Shown here: positions 1 to 12,446 of the stretch, one piece after another
How positions within the stretch are numbered: position 1 is the first letter of the stretch
How the letters are laid out: each line of letters starts with the position of its first letter
Assembly (NCBI RefSeq): GCF_002890895.1
Contig: NZ_POUL01000009.1
Location: 107,667-171,666, forward strand
DNA from: Stutzerimonas stutzeri
GTDB taxonomy: Bacteria > Pseudomonadota > Gammaproteobacteria > Pseudomonadales > Pseudomonadaceae
Length of the DNA: 64,000 bases
Direction of reading: 5' to 3'
Made by a program: the position numbers and the translations under genes
The notes under the pieces: generated by a model
Database searches by the model: none
Seen by the model: the letters and a program-made list of their open reading frames with translations, nothing else
Told to the model about the DNA's origin: nothing

Positions 1-1795
<1,795 letters not shown>

Positions 1796-2413
1796 TTATA
1801 AATCGGAAAAATCGACGTCTGCAAACAGGGCCGGATCGAAGCCGGCAAACGCCAGCAAGGCAGGAAGCCGCTCGGCAAACCCCTTGAAACCATGATCGCC
1901 ACCGGCCTGGATGCGCACCGCACAGCCCCTGTAGTAATCAGCCGCATGGCGGTAATCCAGCGTTTCGTCACCTGTCTGCAACCAGACCTGGTAGCGCTCG
2001 GCATCTTGCGGCGATGGCACCTCCAGCTCGGCCAGTGCCGTGACATGGTTTTCGGTCAGATCCCAGACCTCGCCGCTGTAGAGGTTGGTCTGGGGTCCGA
2101 GATAACCATCGAAACGGCAATGAGGCGTAACGGCCGGATTGATCAGCAGGGCCTTGAGGCCGTGTCGTTCGGCGAGATGCGTTGCATAGTATCCGCCGAG
2201 GGAGCTGCCGACCAGCAGCGGCCGCCCCAGCTCTGCAATCGCCGTCTCAAGCTGCGTAATGGCCTGTCGTGGATGATGATGCAACGCCGGCACCTGCAGC
2301 GAGTCAGTCCGGCCCAGCCGACCCAGCGCCGCTGTCAGCAGGCTGGCCTTATGCGACAACGGTGAGCTGTTGAGGCCATGCATATAGAGAATGGTGGGCT
2401 GTACGCGAGGCAT
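1796..2413 (-). CDS. yqiA: YqiA-family alpha/beta hydrolase (esterase)
   Basis: Small cytoplasmic esterase-like protein of 205 residues. The N-terminus carries the family pattern YMHGLNSSPLSHKA, where the HG forms the oxyanion region, followed by the nucleophile elbow GSSLGGYYA with Ser71 and a C-terminal GGDHGF that should hold the catalytic His. I chose the ATG at 2413 (MPRVQPT); a TTG at 2434 would add seven residues but neither start has a good ribosome binding site. The gene lies between cpdA and parE in the same orientation. YqiA of E. coli hydrolyses short acyl-CoA and p-nitrophenyl esters; its physiological substrate is not known, and the sequence here adds nothing on that point. Confidence 0.88.
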   Translation of the reverse strand: MPRVQPTILYMHGLNSSPLSHKASLLTAALGRLGRTDSLQVPALHHHPRQAITQLETAIAELGRPLLVGSSLGGYYATHLAERHGLKALLINPAVTPHCRFDGYLGPQTNLYSGEVWDLTENHVTALAELEVPSPQDAERYQVWLQTGDETLDYRHAADYYRGCAVRIQAGGDHGFKGFAERLPALLAFAGFDPALFADVDFSDL

Positions 2414-2545
2414 GCTGATTCGCTGGGCTGACAAAGGATGGGAAGGCTACAAGGCGAGGCGCGCACGCTGCAAGCCGCCAGGGAAGGCCGAGACCAATCA
2501 GTGCGGGAATGGGTCAGCGCCAACACCTACACAGACCTGCGACGA

Positions 2546-3361
2546 TCAATACCCTTTGACGCAGTAATCGACTACGAAGTCGATGCCAACCACTCGCGAA
2601 ACACCGGTATCGAGCGAGCCGTCAGCGTACAGCCGCAACCAGCGGTAGCCGGGCGCAAGCGTATCGACTTGAAAGTCTTCGCTGCCGGGCGCGAACTGCA
2701 CACCGGTAGAGGGAGTGGCTAGCAGGCGAACACCGCGGCGTTCGCTATCGAACGCCTGATGAATGTGCCCCCAGAGCAGCGCTTTGACGCAGCTGAAACG
2801 GTCAAGCACTTCGAACAGAGCCTCACGGTTGTGCAGTCCGATACTGTCCATCCAGCGGCTGCCAATCGAGACCGGGTGATGGTGCAGGCAGACCAGATGC
2901 GGTCGGTCCGGTGCCTGCTGCAGGGTTCGCTCCAGCAAGGCCAATTGCTCGTCACTGAGCATGCCGAAGACCGCGCCCGGCACCAGCGTATCGAGCATGA
3001 CGACCCGCCACGCACCGATATCAAGCACTGGCGCCATCATATCGCTGCCACGGGTCGCCTCTTGCATCGGGACCAACTCGTCATGGTTGCCTGGACACCA
3101 GCGAACCGGCGCGTCGATACGCTCGGACAACTGGCGAAACCGCTTATAGGAGGCAAGGGAGCCGTCCTGCGAAAGGTCGCCGGTCGCCAACATCAGGTCG
3201 ATACGCGGCTGCTCATCGAGAACCAGATCGACGACGCGCTGCAGACTCTCAGCCGTATCCATCCCCAATAGCTTGCCGCCTGCTTCGGCGAACAGGTGAC
3301 TATCGGTCAGTTGTACGAGCAATACCGAGTCGTTTTCAACAGTGAGCGGCGCAGCAGCCAA
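2546..3361 (-). CDS. cpdA: 3',5'-cyclic-AMP phosphodiesterase
   Basis: Class III metallophosphoesterase that hydrolyses cAMP and so limits Vfr/Crp signalling. The protein shows all the metal-binding blocks in order: D20 and H22 in LTDSHLF, GDLSQDG, GNHDE, the triple His in LHHHP and GHIHQAFD. The reading frame is open upstream to an ATG at 3439, but the likely start is the TTG at 3361: it is preceded by AAAGGAGA six bases upstream and gives 271 residues, the length of the P. aeruginosa protein. The 155 bases between the DUF1249 stop and this start contain one good Crp-type half site (TGTGATGCATG, reverse strand, near 3433-3443) with a poor second half, so Vfr control is possible but not shown. 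Confidence 0.93.
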   Translation of the reverse strand: MAAAPLTVENDSVLLVQLTDSHLFAEAGGKLLGMDTAESLQRVVDLVLDEQPRIDLMLATGDLSQDGSLASYKRFRQLSERIDAPVRWCPGNHDELVPMQEATRGSDMMAPVLDIGAWRVVMLDTLVPGAVFGMLSDEQLALLERTLQQAPDRPHLVCLHHHPVSIGSRWMDSIGLHNREALFEVLDRFSCVKALLWGHIHQAFDSERRGVRLLATPSTGVQFAPGSEDFQVDTLAPGYRWLRLYADGSLDTGVSRVVGIDFVVDYCVKGY

Positions 3362-3516
3362 GACCCGTCTCCTTTGGCGAAATCGCAGAAGAATTATGGT
3401 GGCTGGGAGTTGCAGGGGTAAACCGCGCGATGCGGGCATGCATCACAGAACCGCTTGGGAGCATCACGGAATCAATAGCACAACGCCAGCACCACCTCAG
3501 ACGCGCGCTGTTCCGC

Positions 3517-3963
3517 TTAAAGCACAGACTCCAGCTCATGACCGCAGGCCAGGCAGTGACCGAGCCACTCCCCGAGGAACAGGTTGAGCTGATTTTTTTC
3601 ATCGGGCTGATGCATTTGCGCGTTGGGATAGCTATAGATGCCGCGAAAACGCCGGGCGTTCTCGGCGCCAATCACTTCAGCCATACGCGCATCATGGTAG
3701 ACACGCACGTCCATCTGCGGCACTGGCAACCAGGGCAGACAGTCCTGCTGACTGATCTGAACGGTGGTGGTGTAGGGGCAGCTCTCGGTGACAGTCAGCA
3801 CCAGCACGCCGAGCAGTCGGTCCCCTTGGCTCATGGCGATCCGGCGCGTGTCCGGGCGGTTGCGCATCTCCGGAAGCAAACGCATCAGACGCAGATAATT
3901 TGCCTCGCAGGCCGCCTGAAGTTCCAGCAGGTCGACGCGGTATCGCTCGCGGGTTCGCCTCAT
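3517..3963 (-). CDS. DUF1249 family protein (YqiB-like)
   Basis: Conserved protein of 148 residues with no known biochemical role. It starts with a basic, helical stretch (MRRTRERYRVDLLELQ) and has a central beta-rich part containing the family pattern ESCPYTTTVQI and a C-terminal region with CLACGH. The start at 3963 is fixed by an ATGA overlap with the nudF stop and by GGGAGG seven bases upstream; the earlier ATG at 3969 sits too close to that ribosome binding site. The gene is translationally coupled to nudF and lies upstream of cpdA, the same order as in E. coli nudF-yqiB-cpdA. This conserved linkage suggests a link with nucleotide turnover, which is inference only. Confidence 0.85.
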   Translation of the reverse strand: MRRTRERYRVDLLELQAACEANYLRLMRLLPEMRNRPDTRRIAMSQGDRLLGVLVLTVTESCPYTTTVQISQQDCLPWLPVPQMDVRVYHDARMAEVIGAENARRFRGIYSYPNAQMHQPDEKNQLNLFLGEWLGHCLACGHELESVL

Positions 3964-4577
3964 ATCCATGCCTCCCTGATCTCGCTGCGGTTCAACGCCA
4001 GCCACTGCAGCGCGATGATCGTCGCCGCGTTATCGATCCGGCCGTCGCGCAGCGCCTCCAATGCTTCATCAAGAGACCACACCGCTGCACGGATGTCTTC
4101 ACCCTCCTCTTCCAGCCCGAACACGCCGCCGGCGCCAACACTGCTGCAGCGACCGACGTAGAGATGTATGCGCTCGGTGCTGCCTCCTGGCGAAGGATAG
4201 TAAACAGACACCGGCCAGAGCTCGCCGAGCTCCAGGCCTGCCTCTTCCACCGACTCCCTGCGCGCCACCTCTTCAGGCTGCTCGTCCTTGTCGATCAGGC
4301 CGGCCACCGTTTCCACCAACCACGGGTTGTCGCCATGCGCCATGGCGCCGACACGAAACTGCTCGATCAATACGACCTCGTCGCGCTGAGGATCATAAGG
4401 AAGCACGCAGACGGCATCGTGGCGAACAAACAGCTCGCGCTCGATCTCGGCGCCCATGCCCCCTCGGAACAGACGATGGCGAAGGCGGAAGCGGTCAAGG
4501 TTGTAAAAGCCACTGAAGCAGCGCTCGCGGCTGATAATCTCGACATCGTCGGCGCCTGCTTTGAAAATATCGTTCAT
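3960..4577 (-). CDS. nudF: ADP-ribose pyrophosphatase (Nudix hydrolase)
   Basis: Hydrolyses ADP-ribose to AMP and ribose 5-phosphate in the cytoplasm. The 205-residue length fits the NudF/AspP group. The Nudix box runs from G93 to L115 with G, five residues, E99, seven residues, R107-E108, then E111-E112 and G114, matching the consensus except for Ser at the first hydrophobic position (109). Upstream, the VLIEQFRVGA strand typical of ADP-ribose pyrophosphatases is present. It is the first gene of the leftward nudF-DUF1249-cpdA-yqiA-parE group and faces the divergent lipoprotein gene at 4806 across 228 bases, where a promoter must lie but none is obvious by eye. Confidence 0.93.
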   Translation of the reverse strand: MNDIFKAGADDVEIISRERCFSGFYNLDRFRLRHRLFRGGMGAEIERELFVRHDAVCVLPYDPQRDEVVLIEQFRVGAMAHGDNPWLVETVAGLIDKDEQPEEVARRESVEEAGLELGELWPVSVYYPSPGGSTERIHLYVGRCSSVGAGGVFGLEEEGEDIRAAVWSLDEALEALRDGRIDNAATIIALQWLALNRSEIREAWI

Positions 4578-4805
4578 GCACTACTCACATATCGGGTTGT
4601 TCCAGCACCTGCCGGCGCCGGAAAAAGGCTGCAACCGTCACAGCGTGAGCGGTCTCTCTGCTGCCATCCTAGCGCGCCGCTTGCTCGGGCGCAGCCCTTT
4701 GCAGACCACTCGCATGAAGGAAGATGCCCAGCTGGCGATTCTCGAACTTCGCTCCGCCCACGCACTCGAACCCGCACTGAAGCCGCCGCAGGAGCCAATC
4801 CATTG

Positions 4806-5534
4806 ATGCCACTTCGCAATGCCATCGTCTTAACAGCGTTCAGCCTGCTCATAGGTGGCTGCCAACACTTCGGTGGCGAGCCGCCCGTAGACGTTCGTCA
4901 GATCCTCAGCGAGCAACGTCCGACCAGCTGCCCTGAGCAAGACGATAGCTGCCCCTTGGTGAACATAGATACTCAGCTGTTTGAAAACGAGCCCGCACTG
5001 AACGCGCTGATCGACCAGCGGATGCGCGAGATGACGGTAGTCAGCCCGGATGCTCAGGTCCCGGCGTCACTCGAGGGCTATCAACAGACCTTCCTGCAAG
5101 ACGCGGAACCCGGCTGGAGCAGCTACCTTCAAGCCAAGTTGCGTGAGCAGCATGGGCCGCTGCTGGTGGTGGAGCTTTCGAGCTATATACACACCGGCGG
5201 CGCTCACGGAATGCCCGGGCGCGGCTTCATCAATTACGACCGAGAGCAGTACCGTGAGCTGAAGCTTGCCGATGTTGTATTGCCCGGAAAGGAAGGTGCC
5301 TTCTGGCGCGTTGCCGCGAAGGCGCACCAGCAATGGCTGCGAGCCAACGAGCACGACGCCGCTTTCAGCCGCCAATGGCCCTTCCAGCAGACCGCCAACA
5401 TTGCGTTGCTACGAGACAAGGTGCTGCTCAAATATGACGTCTACAGCATCGCGCCGTATTCGAGCGGGCACCCTGAACTGGAGATTGCTTACCGCGAGCT
5501 CAGCGGGATACTGAAACCGGCCTACCTGCCGTAG
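4806..5534 (+). CDS. Putative lipoprotein, DUF3298/RsiV-like
   Basis: Predicted lipoprotein of 242 residues. The N-terminus has a hydrophobic signal (NAIVLTAFSLLIGG) ending in a lipobox LIGGC with Cys19, so it should be anchored in the membrane and face the periplasm. The rest resembles the DUF3298 / DUF4163 fold: a beta-rich region with YIHTGGAHG and a C-terminal SIAPYSSGHPELEI, where the family keeps glycine- and tyrosine-rich loops. The frame is open far upstream, to 3900, but that part is antisense to nudF; the ATG at 4806 is chosen because the signal peptide begins there and GGAG lies about 12 bases upstream. The 3' end overlaps the cytX 3' end on the other strand by 35 bases. Function unknown. 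Confidence 0.85.
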   Translation: MPLRNAIVLTAFSLLIGGCQHFGGEPPVDVRQILSEQRPTSCPEQDDSCPLVNIDTQLFENEPALNALIDQRMREMTVVSPDAQVPASLEGYQQTFLQDAEPGWSSYLQAKLREQHGPLLVVELSSYIHTGGAHGMPGRGFINYDREQYRELKLADVVLPGKEGAFWRVAAKAHQQWLRANEHDAAFSRQWPFQQTANIALLRDKVLLKYDVYSIAPYSSGHPELEIAYRELSGILKPAYLP

Positions 5535-6801
5535 CCCCGCCAAAGCGACTCAACACCAGCAGCAACCCGCCGGAGAGGAACAGTGCCGGCAGGCTGGCAC
5601 CAATTTCCGGCCAGGCGTTTGCCAGCAAATGGTAGACGGCCGCGCCGCAGCCCCACGCCAGCAGCGTCTCCCAGCGCAACATCGTACTGGCTACCTGCAG
5701 CCGGCCCCGCCTTCTGAGCAGGTAGTGATCCACCAGCACCACACCAAACAGCGGAGCGAACACCGAGCCGATCAGCAGCAGGAAGTTCTGGTACTCCGCC
5801 AACGGTGCAAACCAGGCGATCAAGGTACACAACGCACCGATGGCCAGCGCCAGCCGCTCAACCTTGAACGGCAGCAGCAGGCCAACCGAGACCGCAGCGG
5901 AATGGATGTCGGCAAAAGCATTCTCCGACTCGTCCAGCAGGATCAATAGCAGCGGGATCCCCAGCCCAGCACCGGCGAGCGCCAGCAGAAGCGCATTGAC
6001 CTCGCCGCTGTCGGCGAACGCCAGGGTATAAGCAACACCAAGGCTCATCAGCCAGACGTTACCCACAAAAAAGCCCAGCACGGTGCCGCCGAAAACGCGC
6101 CGCGCCGCCTTCCCGAAGCGCGAGTAGTCTGCGATCAGCGGAAGCCAGGACAGCGGCATAGCGATGGCAATGTCGAAGCCCAGCGCAAACGGCAGCGAGC
6201 CGTCCCCCTGACGTGCCCACAGCGCCTGGAGATCGGCCTTGTCGAACAGGTTCCAGGTCAGCCAGACGCAGGCACCGAGCAGCAACCATATGCCCCATTT
6301 GCGCAGAATCTTACGGACGAAGGTCAGCGGGCCGGTGATCGCCAGTAGCGTCGCCAGCGCACCGAAGAACAACGTCCAGAGCGCGGGGTTAACCCAACCG
6401 CTTTGCTCGCCAAACGCCCGCGCAGACAGCACGCTTGCCGCATCGCGCATGACAATGATCTCGAACGCGCCCCAGCCGACCAGCTGAACCAGATTCAACA
6501 AGGCCGGGAGCACCGCGCCGCGGTCGCCCAGGGTGCGCTTCAGATTGGCCATCGAGGACAATCCTGTGTCGCTGCCGATCACCGCAACCGCCCCGAGCAA
6601 TATCACGCCGACCGCAGTGCCGCTGAGGATCGCCAGCAAGGCGCCGCTCATGCCCAGGCCCGGCGCCAGCAACGCGCCGAGTTGCAACACCATGAGGCCG
6701 ACGCCCAGCGAGAACCACAGGGAGAACAGATCACGCCCACCGAATACACGGTGCTCAGCGGCGATCATCTGATGCGGGGAATAACGACCTGGAATGTTCA
6801 C
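5500..6801 (-). CDS. cytX: CytX-type hydroxymethylpyrimidine transporter (NCS1 family)
   Basis: Inner-membrane permease of the nucleobase:cation symporter-1 family, 433 residues with about twelve hydrophobic segments. The N-terminal AAEHRVFGGRDLFSLWFSLG, the early MQLGAL-like helix, the WGAFEIIVMRDAA segment and the central WLPLIADYSRFG are the family landmarks; the last two line substrate-binding helices in characterised NCS1 proteins. CytX is distinguished from cytosine permeases by genomic context: it lies next to thiC here, and comparative genomics assigns it to uptake of the thiamin pyrimidine. There is no TPP riboswitch of its own upstream; the gene follows thiC in the same direction after 345 bases and could be read through from the thiC leader. 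The start at 6801 has only a weak ribosome binding site. Confidence 0.85.
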   Translation of the reverse strand: MNIPGRYSPHQMIAAEHRVFGGRDLFSLWFSLGVGLMVLQLGALLAPGLGMSGALLAILSGTAVGVILLGAVAVIGSDTGLSSMANLKRTLGDRGAVLPALLNLVQLVGWGAFEIIVMRDAASVLSARAFGEQSGWVNPALWTLFFGALATLLAITGPLTFVRKILRKWGIWLLLGACVWLTWNLFDKADLQALWARQGDGSLPFALGFDIAIAMPLSWLPLIADYSRFGKAARRVFGGTVLGFFVGNVWLMSLGVAYTLAFADSGEVNALLLALAGAGLGIPLLLILLDESENAFADIHSAAVSVGLLLPFKVERLALAIGALCTLIAWFAPLAEYQNFLLLIGSVFAPLFGVVLVDHYLLRRRGRLQVASTMLRWETLLAWGCGAAVYHLLANAWPEIGASLPALFLSGGLLLVLSRFGGATAGRPVSVSR

Positions 6802-7146
6802 ATTGTTATCTCAGAGAAACCGGTTGCCCGGCACAACCGTGAGCACGATGTTTCGCCTCACGAAAAGGAATACCAGCAGCGATCCAAAGAGCGGATGACG
6901 CCGAAGGCTTATCTGCTTCAAATAGAGAGGTACCGGTTGGCCGCCGAATCATTTCGGCAGGACCGGTTGGTCGATGAGTGTAAAGGCTCCGCCGTTTCCC
7001 ACCCTACAGTTGAGCCATGCAGCTGCCCCCCGGCGTGACCGCACCGCGACAAGCGGTTAGGACCGACTCTGCTGTGTCGCAGGGTGGATCACGCTTCATC
7101 GATCCACCCTACGACACAGTCCACCGGAGTGATGGCGACCCGGCCG
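6802..7146. other. Intergenic region thiC-cytX
   Basis: This 345-base stretch between the thiC stop and the cytX start holds no convincing gene. It contains the long stem-loop described separately at 7073-7120 and, nearer cytX, two similar 10-base words (ACCAACCGGT / GCCAACCGGT on the reverse strand, near 6968 and 6937) that I cannot assign. No T-rich terminator is visible on the reverse strand, so transcription from thiC into cytX is possible. Confidence 0.6.
7073..7120. repeat. Long inverted repeat, GGTGGATC-type intergenic hairpin
   Basis: Two 19-base arms with a single mismatch and a 10-base loop form a stem with the core AGGGTGGATC / GATCCACCCT, flanked by CTGTGTCG / CGACACAG. The core and its loop are repeated almost exactly at 63814-63845. 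It lies between thiC and cytX, lacks a T tract, and so looks like a dispersed REP-type repeat that could also stabilise or end the thiC transcript. Confidence 0.85.
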
Positions 7147-9230
<2,084 letters not shown>

Positions 9231-9431
9231 GAACGGGGCCGAGTCTAATCAAGACTGACCGGGAATACCATGCCGATGGCAAGCGCCGCGACCGTCGGGT
9301 CACATCCGTCCCCGCCCGCCCTGCTGCCTGATCGCCTCCAACAAGGTCCCGAACACCCTGCTCAAGCGCCTTGACCGCCCGCATGACCACGCATAGCCTT
9401 GCCCATCACTTCGCTTCAGGGAAAGACGCAC

Positions 9432-10883
9432 ATGCTGCGCAGACTCACGCTGGCACTCGCCGTGACCGCCGCCTCGTCCGGGCTGACCTGGGCCCAGACA
9501 GCGCCACCGCTTTCCGCTCGGACCGACCTGGTCAGCGTCTACCGACAGGCCGTTGAGAACAACGCCGACCTTGCGGCGGCGCACGCGCAGTTCCAGGCGA
9601 TCCAGGAAGTAGTGCCCCAGGCCCGTGCCGGTTTGCTACCGAACCTCAGCGGCGGTGCGGAGCTCAGCAACACGCGCACCGATGTCGATACATCCATGGG
9701 CTCGCGTTCGCTGTCACGCAGCGGCACCGTCTATAAGGCAACCCTCAGCCAGCCGATCTTTCGCCCCGAGCGCTGGTTCCAGTTACAGGCGGCTGAGGCC
9801 ATTAGCGAACAGGCCGCGCTGGAATATTCAATCGCCGAACAGGATCTGATTCGCCTGACCGCGCAAGCCTACTTTGCCGTATTGCGCGCCCAGGATAATC
9901 TTGCCGCGGCCAAGGCCGAAGAGTCAGCTTTTCAGCGCCAGCTCGACCAGGCCAATGAGCGCTTCGAAGTTGGCTTGTCCGACCGGACCGATGTTCTGGA
10001 AGCACAAGCAGGCTTCGATACCGCACGCGCCAACCGGCTGCTCACGCAACGGCAAGTGGACGATGCGTTCCAGGCCCTGTTTACCCTGACCAACCGCGAA
10101 TACCTGGCTCTAGAAGGCATTGAGCACAGCTTGCCGGTGCTGCCGCCCATTCCTAACGACGCCAGCGCCTGGGTCAACACCGCCACGCAACAGAACCTCG
10201 ATTTGCTGGCCAGTAATCAGGCCGTTAACGCGGCCGAGGAAACCCTACGCCAGCGCCGTTCGGGTCATGCACCAACACTCGACGCCGTGGCGCGTTACAG
10301 CAAGGGCGACAACGACAGCCTGGGGTTCACCAATACGGGTAGCGAAGCGGTGACCGGCATCCCCCGCTACACCGGCGATGTCGAGCAGCGCAGTATCGGG
10401 CTGCAGTTGAACATTCCACTTTATAGCGGCGGCCTGATCAGCTCTCAGCGCCGCGAAGCCTTCCATCAGCTAACCCAGACCGAGCAACAGCGGGAAAGCC
10501 TGCGCCGCCAGGTGGTCGAGACCACGCGCAACCTCTATCGGGCGGTGAATACCGATGTGGAGCAAGTGCAGGCGCGGCGGCAATCGATCGTTTCCAACCA
10601 GAGCGCGCTAGAAGCCACCGATATCGGCTATCAGGTCGGTACTCGCAATATTGTCGATGTGCTCGACACGCAACGCCGCCTGTTTGCTTCGGTGCGTGAC
10701 TACAACAATGCCCGCTACGACTACATCATCGACAGCCTGCGCCTGAAACAGGCCGCCGGCACACTCAACCCCGGTGATCTGGAAGATCTGCAGCGGTATC
10801 TGAAAACCGACTACGACCCGGATACCGATTTCCTGCCGCCGGACCTGTCCGAGAATTTTGCCCGCCCGGTGCGCATCGATTAG
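9432..10883 (+). CDS. tolC: TolC family outer-membrane efflux protein
   Basis: Outer-membrane channel of 483 residues that joins type I secretion and tripartite efflux pumps. A signal peptide (RRLTLALAVTAASSGLTWA) ends near residue 22, followed by the two repeated alpha-helical/beta-strand halves of the family: DLVSVYRQAVENNADL at the start of repeat one and the IPLYSGG strand before the second long helix, ending with the VGTRNIVDVLDTQRRLF block. The frame extends to an ATG at 9399, but the ATG at 9432 is at the signal peptide and has AGGGAAAG upstream. Its place beside thiC matches the P. aeruginosa tolC/opmH gene. The C-terminal tail after residue 440 is acidic and variable. Confidence 0.93.
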   Translation: MLRRLTLALAVTAASSGLTWAQTAPPLSARTDLVSVYRQAVENNADLAAAHAQFQAIQEVVPQARAGLLPNLSGGAELSNTRTDVDTSMGSRSLSRSGTVYKATLSQPIFRPERWFQLQAAEAISEQAALEYSIAEQDLIRLTAQAYFAVLRAQDNLAAAKAEESAFQRQLDQANERFEVGLSDRTDVLEAQAGFDTARANRLLTQRQVDDAFQALFTLTNREYLALEGIEHSLPVLPPIPNDASAWVNTATQQNLDLLASNQAVNAAEETLRQRRSGHAPTLDAVARYSKGDNDSLGFTNTGSEAVTGIPRYTGDVEQRSIGLQLNIPLYSGGLISSQRREAFHQLTQTEQQRESLRRQVVETTRNLYRAVNTDVEQVQARRQSIVSNQSALEATDIGYQVGTRNIVDVLDTQRRLFASVRDYNNARYDYIIDSLRLKQAAGTLNPGDLEDLQRYLKTDYDPDTDFLPPDLSENFARPVRID

Positions 10884-10930
10884 TCGTGGCGAACCGGCCC
10901 AATACTCTAAGGCGGATCGAGGCACGCCAT

Positions 10931-10955
10931 GATCGGGCCCCAAAACGGGCCTGAT
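10931..10955. terminator. Imperfect hairpin between convergent tolC and waaA
   Basis: GATCGGGCCC and GGGCCTGATC pair with one mismatch around a short A-rich loop in the 150-base gap between the two convergent genes. There is no T tract on either strand, so a role as a bidirectional terminator rests only on its position. Confidence 0.4.
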
Positions 10956-11033
10956 CTACAACCGGTTCAGCGCGGGGTCTAGCGGACACTCGTGGCCGGC
11001 AGAGCGGAATCGGCCAAACAGCCTGACGCCTCG

Positions 11034-12302
11034 CTACTTGAGCAAGGCACCCAACCCCTCCAGCAAACGCCCAAGCGCGCCCTGATTGTTTTTCAGAACC
11101 TTCAGGCCTGCGCTGCGTGCCTTTTCGACGCGCTCGGAGTCGTTCCAGAACAGCTCTATCGCCGATGCCAGCTCAGGTGCGTTGCTGACTTCAGCAAGTG
11201 CGCCTGCATCACGCAGTTGTGCGGCGATATCGAGGAAATTGAACAGATGTGGCCCCGTCAGCACGGGCTTGCCCAGCGCGGCTGGCTCCAGCAGGTTGTG
11301 GCCACCCGTAGGCACCAGGCTGCCACCGACGAAAGCGGCATCGGCCAATGCGAACAGAAACAGCAACTCGCCCATGGTGTCGCCAAGCACCACTTGAGTC
11401 TCGGGCTTCGGCGGTTCAGCGAGGGACCGGCGAACCGTGCTGAAACCCTGCTTGCCACACAGCTCATACACCGAGCGAAAGCGCTCAGGATGGCGCGGCA
11501 CCAGGATCAACAGCGCATCGGGGCGTTCAGCCAGAATTAATCGATGCGCCGCAAGCAAAATCTCGTCTTCACCCGTGTGGGTGCTGGCACCGATCCAGAT
11601 CGGTCGCGACATGGCATCCCACTGCTGACGGAGTTGCGAGGCGCGCTCGGGCAGCGCCGGATCAATATTCAGGTCGAACTTGATCGAGCCGGTGACCTGC
11701 ACGCTATCCTCACGAGCGCCTAGCTTTCGAAAGCGTTCGGCCTCCGCATTGGTCTGCACGGCGATCAGGCTCAGTTCGGCCAACATCGGCGCGGTCAGTC
11801 GGGAGAAGCGTGCGTAGCCGCGTGCTGAACGCTCGGACAGGCGCGCGTTGGCCAGCGCCACAGGGATGCCCCGCTGCGCACATTGATGAATATGGTTGGG
11901 CCATAACTCGGTTTCCATCACGACCGCCAGCTTTGGCTGCAGGCGTTGCAGAAATCGCGACGCCGCCCACGGTAGGTCATAGGGCAAATAGCAGTGCTGC
12001 ACCCTGTCGCCGAACAGCGCCTTGATGCGCTCGGAGCCCGTCGGCGTCATGCAGGTCACGGTGATCGGCAGCAATGGATAGCGCTCCATCAGCGCCCGAA
12101 TCATCGGCGCCGCAGCAATGCTTTCGCCGACCGACACCGCATGCACCCAGATGCCACCCGGCTGGAACGCCGGAAGCCCTACAGCGAAGCGCTCGCCGAT
12201 TCGCGCGCCATAAGCCGGCGCTCGACGAGCACGCCAGAACAGACGCGCAAACACCAGAGGCAAGGCGAGATGAAACAGCAAGGTATAGAGGGCACGATTC
12301 AT
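11034..12302 (-). CDS. waaA: 3-deoxy-D-manno-octulosonic acid (Kdo) transferase
   Basis: Adds Kdo from CMP-Kdo to lipid IVA at the cytoplasmic face of the inner membrane, the first step of core lipopolysaccharide. The 422-residue protein opens with a membrane anchor (RALYTLLFHLALPLVFARLF), then the GT30 domain with WVHAVSVGE, the VMETELWPN signature, and the C-terminal GT-B half with GHNLLEPAALGKPVLTGP. The ATG at 12302 is chosen because the anchor begins there; the upstream extension to 12353 lacks family character. It lies next to the SMR-oxidoreductase genes, as in P. aeruginosa (PA4988 region). Confidence 0.95.
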   Translation of the reverse strand: MNRALYTLLFHLALPLVFARLFWRARRAPAYGARIGERFAVGLPAFQPGGIWVHAVSVGESIAAAPMIRALMERYPLLPITVTCMTPTGSERIKALFGDRVQHCYLPYDLPWAASRFLQRLQPKLAVVMETELWPNHIHQCAQRGIPVALANARLSERSARGYARFSRLTAPMLAELSLIAVQTNAEAERFRKLGAREDSVQVTGSIKFDLNIDPALPERASQLRQQWDAMSRPIWIGASTHTGEDEILLAAHRLILAERPDALLILVPRHPERFRSVYELCGKQGFSTVRRSLAEPPKPETQVVLGDTMGELLFLFALADAAFVGGSLVPTGGHNLLEPAALGKPVLTGPHLFNFLDIAAQLRDAGALAEVSNAPELASAIELFWNDSERVEKARSAGLKVLKNNQGALGRLLEGLGALLK

Positions 12303-12446
12303 GGGCGCGGAGCTTAGCAAAGCGTCGGACGCAACGGCCACAGCGAAGCGCAAAGCGAAATCCGCTACCGTTGCGCAGAACTTGCCCGTTCCGCGGGAGC
12401 CGAATGAACGCAGCGCAGACCGGCACTGCCCGCAACCGGAGACCGT

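Noticed and set aside
3900..5534. Reading the lipoprotein as a 544-residue protein
   Set aside because: The first 300 residues are antisense to nudF and lack family character; a signal peptide and lipobox begin at 4806.
6802..7146. TPP riboswitch in front of cytX
   Set aside because: A TCTCAG word occurs on the plus strand near 6810, but the CTGATnAGGTT and GCGTAGGGAA parts of the aptamer are missing.
12303..12446. Guanidine riboswitch upstream of the SMR gene
   Set aside because: I looked for the paired ACGR hairpins of the guanidine-II class; ACGG and ACGC words occur but not in matching stem-loops.
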